A stretch of DNA of 5,131 nt. Source: Clostridia bacterium. Its GTDB lineage: Bacteria; Bacillota; Clostridia; Oscillospirales; Acutalibacteraceae. The stretch is taken from assembly GCA_900766895.1 (NCBI GenBank), contig CAAFXF010000033.1, forward strand, positions 1 through 5,131, written 5' to 3'. The notes beneath the pieces were generated by a model. It saw only the letters and a list, made by a program, of their open reading frames with translations. It did no database searches and was not told where the DNA came from. Position numbers and translations under genes: made by a program. Position 1 is the stretch's first letter. The number at the start of each line of letters is the position of its first letter. This document shows positions 1 to 5,131 of the stretch, in pieces.

Positions 1-31
1 GGCAACACGTATGTGTTGACGGAGGGATTGT
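1..31. repeat. Partial palindromic intergenic repeat at the contig edge (probable)
   Basis: The left edge carries a perfect 6-bp inverted repeat, CAACAC at 3-8 and GTGTTG at 13-18 around a GTAT loop, followed by GACGGAGGGATTGT (18-31). From memory, that phrase and the pattern 'GGC, small variable hairpin, TGACGGAGGGATTG' recur as short dispersed intergenic elements in gut Firmicutes, usually preceded by a GGGAGGT-like stretch that would lie just outside this window. A contig that breaks inside a dispersed repeat is also what short-read assembly produces. The hairpin is visible in the sequence; membership in the repeat family is recollection and was not searched. A competing reading, the last codons of a plus-strand short-chain dehydrogenase, is discussed among the rejected items. 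Confidence 0.5.
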
Positions 32-66
32 AAAAGCAGATTGAACATCGAGTTCAATCTGCTTTT
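32..66. terminator. Bidirectional intrinsic terminator hairpin
   Basis: AAAAGCAGATTGAAC (32-46) and GTTCAATCTGCTTTT (52-66) form a perfect 15-bp stem with a 5-nt loop (47-51). Because the stem begins with A4 and ends with T4, the RNA from either strand ends the hairpin in a U-run. On the minus strand it lies about 97 nt past the stop codon of the membrane-protein gene at 163, and no other terminator candidate lies between. On the plus strand it could end a transcript entering from the left. It may also be part of the adjoining repeat element. The stem is certain; the terminator role is inferred from structure and position. Confidence 0.75.
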
Positions 67-83
67 GGCGTTTTTCGCCTTTT
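67..83 (+). terminator. Small secondary hairpin with T-tail, auxiliary terminator
   Basis: GGCG (67-70) pairs with CGCC (76-79) around a TTTTT loop and is followed by TTTT (80-83), directly abutting the 15-bp hairpin. The 4-bp stem is weak alone. In the plus direction, the T-run closing the first hairpin plus this second GC stem and T-run make a tandem termination region. The remaining stretch, 84-162, contains no open frame of useful length, no tRNA-like fold and no recognisable regulatory motif. Confidence 0.35.
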
Positions 84-162
84 GCTCAGTCGAGGTACCA
101 TCGTACATCTTCCTTCACAAAATGCGAAATTCAGCTCCATTTCTCAACAGCCTGCATCTTAA

Positions 163-1065
163 TTATAAGGATAATTCTTCGTTCCTTATTTTTTCTATAA
201 TCTCCTTTTCCGTGCTTGCCGACCTTGCCTTTTTAAGATAGTACTTGTAATTCCTTACAACCAGAAAAATACCTACGGCTAAAATCAGCACCCCGATACC
301 CATATTAATTTTCAAAATATCATTAAGTGTATCGGCAATAGCCATATTGTAAATATCAACATCGGTAAATCTTAAGTAGCTTGTATATTTCATCAGCAAA
401 GCAAACAACGGCAGAACTGTCAGCACCTCACCGGATATAATAAGACTGATGCCGACGTATTCATATTTTTTTCGTCTGCGGTAAGAAATAAAATCAATGA
501 CAAATATTCCCGCAAAAAACGCAACAAATGACACGGCCATTGTTATTATGGGCTTGTTGGTGTAGGCTATTGCAACAATTATGATATACCTTGTGCTTTC
601 GTCTCCGAGTGTGTTGTTAAAAGCGTCTGCCGCAAGGCAGGAATATTTGTTCAGCTCATCATCTGTTAGCTCAATTCCGCTTTTTGTACAATAATCATCA
701 AGGGCATTTCTGCAATATTTATACAAAAAATGCGACTCCGAAAAATCGGTAGCAAAGCCCTTGACGGTATTATTTGCGGCAATGTGCAGTACACTTTGCA
801 TATGCTTATCCTTAAAAGCAGATGTAAAGGCCTTTTTGGGCAAGCCTGTTTGCCGCGCAACATCGCCCAAATCATTATATAATTCCTTTAACAGCTGACT
901 GCTGTACTTTTCGTATCGAGCCTGAACAAAGCTGTTAGTTCTGAGTAGGCTCGTAGTGATTCCGACGGAAACAAACAGCACAACCGACACAGCCATCAGT
1001 ACGGCAATAACATAGCAGATAATATCCGTTTTACGAACTCTATTAACCTTTGGCTTATTGTTCAT
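163..1065 (-). CDS. Four-TM membrane protein of unknown family, partner of the sortase-like protein
   Basis: I do not recognise this 300-residue protein. A basic N-terminus (K4, K6, R9, R11, K12) precedes a hydrophobic segment at about 14-36. Residues 37-171 form a mostly hydrophilic region with three Cys (118, 126, 143) and the helical, charged look of an extracytoplasmic domain. Three more hydrophobic segments follow at about 172-194, 204-226 and 254-271, with RRRKK at 196-200 between the second and third. The positive-inside rule gives N-in, a large outside domain, a short outside loop (about 227-253) and a charged cytoplasmic tail (272-300). The start is an ATG at 1065-1063. AGGAG (1081-1077), inside the last codons of the upstream gene, lies 11 nt before it, and the gap to the upstream stop is only 8 nt, so cotranscription and probably translational coupling are expected. 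No catalytic motif is visible. It might be a scaffold or partner of the sortase-like protein, but this rests only on operon context. Confidence 0.88.
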   Translation of the reverse strand: MNNKPKVNRVRKTDIICYVIAVLMAVSVVLFVSVGITTSLLRTNSFVQARYEKYSSQLLKELYNDLGDVARQTGLPKKAFTSAFKDKHMQSVLHIAANNTVKGFATDFSESHFLYKYCRNALDDYCTKSGIELTDDELNKYSCLAADAFNNTLGDESTRYIIIVAIAYTNKPIITMAVSFVAFFAGIFVIDFISYRRRKKYEYVGISLIISGEVLTVLPLFALLMKYTSYLRFTDVDIYNMAIADTLNDILKINMGIGVLILAVGIFLVVRNYKYYLKKARSASTEKEIIEKIRNEELSL

Positions 1066-1073
1066 ATCCGTAA

Positions 1074-1679
1074 TTACTCCTCAATTTGCTTTGCAATATA
1101 AAGTGTATAAATATACTCGTCACCGTCGCCGAAATTTTTGTACGGCAGGCACATAATAAGAGAGTTTTTCTTTTTATGCTGAGCTATTTCGTCATATTCG
1201 GACACATATACTATATCTGCAATTTTGTAATTATAGCTTGGATTTTTATAAAATTCTATGTTTACAGTATCTCCAATCTCCGCCTTGTGAAGATTCCTGA
1301 ACAGTGCATCGGTGTTTTTACCCACAATCATTACGCACCCGTCATTCCATGGCTCTGTTGATATTGGCAAAAGCGATGCACATTCGGTATTCTCCTTTTC
1401 GGAATCATAGGTTACGGCACAGCCAAGTGCAATATCCTCGGAGCTTATCCAGCCTACAAAACGATTCAGAGTCAGTTCATCAAAGCTTTTATACTCCCTC
1501 AAATACAGGTCATAATCCTCGGGATTATATTTGGTAACAGCATGGGTTTTGTCAGTGCTGACAGGCATTGAAGCTATAATTTTAGGTACTGCGATTGTAG
1601 CCGCAACAATAAGAACAGCCAAAATCAACAACGGTATTACCAAGGCTCTTTTGATATATGAACGCTTTAGCTTATTCAT
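1074..1679 (-). CDS. Sortase-fold membrane-anchored protein lacking catalytic His and Arg
   Basis: This 201-residue protein has a basic N-terminus and a membrane anchor at about 12-30, then an extracytoplasmic domain that follows the sortase (C60) pattern. GWISSEDIALGCAVTY (about 76-91) matches the early beta-strands. SLLPISTEPWNDGCVMIVGK (about 102-121) matches the 'SLP..G...IAGH' region. LFRNLHKAEIGDTV (about 126-139) matches 'LF..L..L..GD.V'. YNYKIADIVYVSEYDEI (about 149-165) is the usual 'Y.Y.V....V...D', and SLIMCLPY (about 173-180) is the 'L.TC.PY' strand. In active sortases a His follows 'AG', a Cys sits in 'TC' and an Arg follows in the last strand. Here the His position is Lys121, Cys177 is kept, and no Arg occurs anywhere after the Cys. 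ATG at 1679 is chosen over TTG at 1691 because GGAG at 1689-1686 lies 6 nt before it and overlaps the TTG. It is the first gene of a two-gene operon. The fold is fairly sure; loss of transpeptidase activity is inferred. Confidence 0.82.
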   Translation of the reverse strand: MNKLKRSYIKRALVIPLLILAVLIVAATIAVPKIIASMPVSTDKTHAVTKYNPEDYDLYLREYKSFDELTLNRFVGWISSEDIALGCAVTYDSEKENTECASLLPISTEPWNDGCVMIVGKNTDALFRNLHKAEIGDTVNIEFYKNPSYNYKIADIVYVSEYDEIAQHKKKNSLIMCLPYKNFGDGDEYIYTLYIAKQIEE

Positions 1680-1685
1680 AGCAAA

Positions 1686-1689
1686 CTCC
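1686..1689 (-). promoter_or_regulatory. Ribosome binding site that fixes the start of the sortase-like gene
   Basis: On the minus strand GGAG is followed by the 6-nt spacer TTTGCT and then ATG (1679-1677). A TTG codon in the same frame at 1691-1689 overlaps this site, so using it as the start would leave the real ribosome binding site inside the gene. Confidence 0.8.
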
Positions 1690-1710
1690 AATCAAAAAAT
1701 TTTCAAATCA

Positions 1711-1739
1711 ATTATACAATACCTTTGAAAAACAATCAA
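1711..1739 (-). promoter_or_regulatory. Sigma-A type promoter of the sortase-like operon
   Basis: Reading the minus strand, TTGATT (1739-1734) and a perfect TATAAT (1716-1711) are separated by exactly 17 nt. Transcription would begin near 1704, leaving a leader of about 25 nt that contains only the GGAG site. The -35 box begins immediately after the T-rich tail of the PFOR terminator, so the operon is insulated from PFOR transcription and has its own start. No operator palindrome is obvious in the spacer. Confidence 0.75.
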
Positions 1740-1741
1740 GT

Positions 1742-1777
1742 ATAATAAAACGGCTCCCCTTACGATAAGGAGAGCCG
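1742..1777 (-). terminator. Intrinsic terminator of the PFOR gene
   Basis: Read on the minus strand, CGGCTCTCCTTA (1777-1766) pairs with TAAGGGGAGCCG (1762-1751) around a 3-nt loop, giving a 12-bp GC-rich stem with one U-G wobble. It is followed by TTTTATTAT (1750-1742). It begins 14 nt after the PFOR stop codon. In the plus direction the wobble becomes a C-A mismatch and no gene precedes it, so its role is for the minus strand. Flanking AATAAAA (1744-1750) and TTTTATT (1782-1788) could lengthen the stem. Confidence 0.9.
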
Positions 1778-1791
1778 TGTGTTTTATTTTA

Positions 1792-5120
<3,329 letters not shown>

Positions 5121-5131
5121 AGATCGGAAGA
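5121..5131 (+). other. Residual Illumina adapter sequence (non-genomic)
   Basis: The final 11 bases, AGATCGGAAGA, equal the start of the common Illumina adapter AGATCGGAAGAGC and sit at the contig edge in the orientation expected for read-through. The PFOR reading frame supports this: up to 5120 the protein matches the conserved GVAGAVHG. Beyond it the bases give Ser, Ile, Pro, Leu, where the family has a conserved 'SE(A/G)G' stretch containing the Glu that contacts thiamine diphosphate. These bases should be trimmed. Confidence 0.9.

Noticed and set aside
1..44. Tail of a plus-strand short-chain dehydrogenase: the frame from base 3 reads QHVCVDGGIVKAD then TGA, resembling the 'TGQ...VDGG' end of FabG-like enzymes.
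   Set aside because: Only 13 codons are visible, and the same bases fit a palindromic intergenic repeat whose spurious translation would give this peptide. The stop lies inside the 15-bp hairpin. It remains possible; extending the contig leftwards would decide.
67..162. Possible small minus-strand peptide after the membrane-protein gene, starting MQAVEKWS.
   Set aside because: It stops after eight codons, and the following frames are also broken by stops, so this looks like non-coding or repeat sequence.
41..241. Plus-strand open frame of 66 codons.
   Set aside because: It starts inside the terminator hairpin, has no ribosome binding site and runs antisense over the end of the membrane-protein gene.
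1689..1691. TTG at 1691 as the start of the sortase-like gene.
   Set aside because: It overlaps the GGAG ribosome binding site that sits 6 nt before the ATG at 1679, and it has no such site of its own.
1751..1777. Terminator acting on the plus strand.
   Set aside because: The stem has a C-A mismatch in that direction and no plus-strand gene lies upstream of it.

Overview
The window looks like the end of a short-read contig from an anaerobic, low-to-moderate GC Gram-positive bacterium, most likely a gut-type clostridium of the Ruminococcaceae/Oscillospiraceae kind. This rests on a clostridial-type pyruvate:ferredoxin oxidoreductase, a sortase-fold protein, GGAG-type ribosome binding sites, AT-rich spacers with consensus-like sigma-A elements, and a left-edge sequence resembling a dispersed repeat I recall from gut Firmicutes. 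The family-level placement is inference.

Layout, left to right. Positions 1-162 hold no convincing gene. A small palindrome at the very edge (about 1-31) looks like part of a dispersed intergenic repeat. It is followed by a perfect 15-bp hairpin (32-66) and a small second hairpin (67-79), which can terminate transcription from either side. Positions 163-1679 are a two-gene minus-strand operon. The first gene encodes a membrane-anchored sortase-like protein that keeps the catalytic Cys but lacks the catalytic His and Arg. The second, 8 nt downstream, encodes a 300-residue protein of unknown family with four predicted membrane segments and one large extracytoplasmic region. The operon has its own promoter (1711-1739) and a well-placed ribosome binding site. 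Positions 1742-1777 are the intrinsic terminator of the next gene. From 1792 to the right edge runs a minus-strand pyruvate:ferredoxin oxidoreductase (nifJ/PFOR), lacking only its N-terminal 60-65 or so residues.

The PFOR is a housekeeping enzyme of anaerobic carbon metabolism, separated from the sortase-like operon by a terminator and a promoter, so no functional link is implied. The best candidate for something undescribed is the degenerate sortase with its membrane partner.

The last 11 bases (5121-5131) equal the start of the common Illumina adapter. Protein similarity to PFOR breaks at exactly that point, so those bases should not be treated as genomic.
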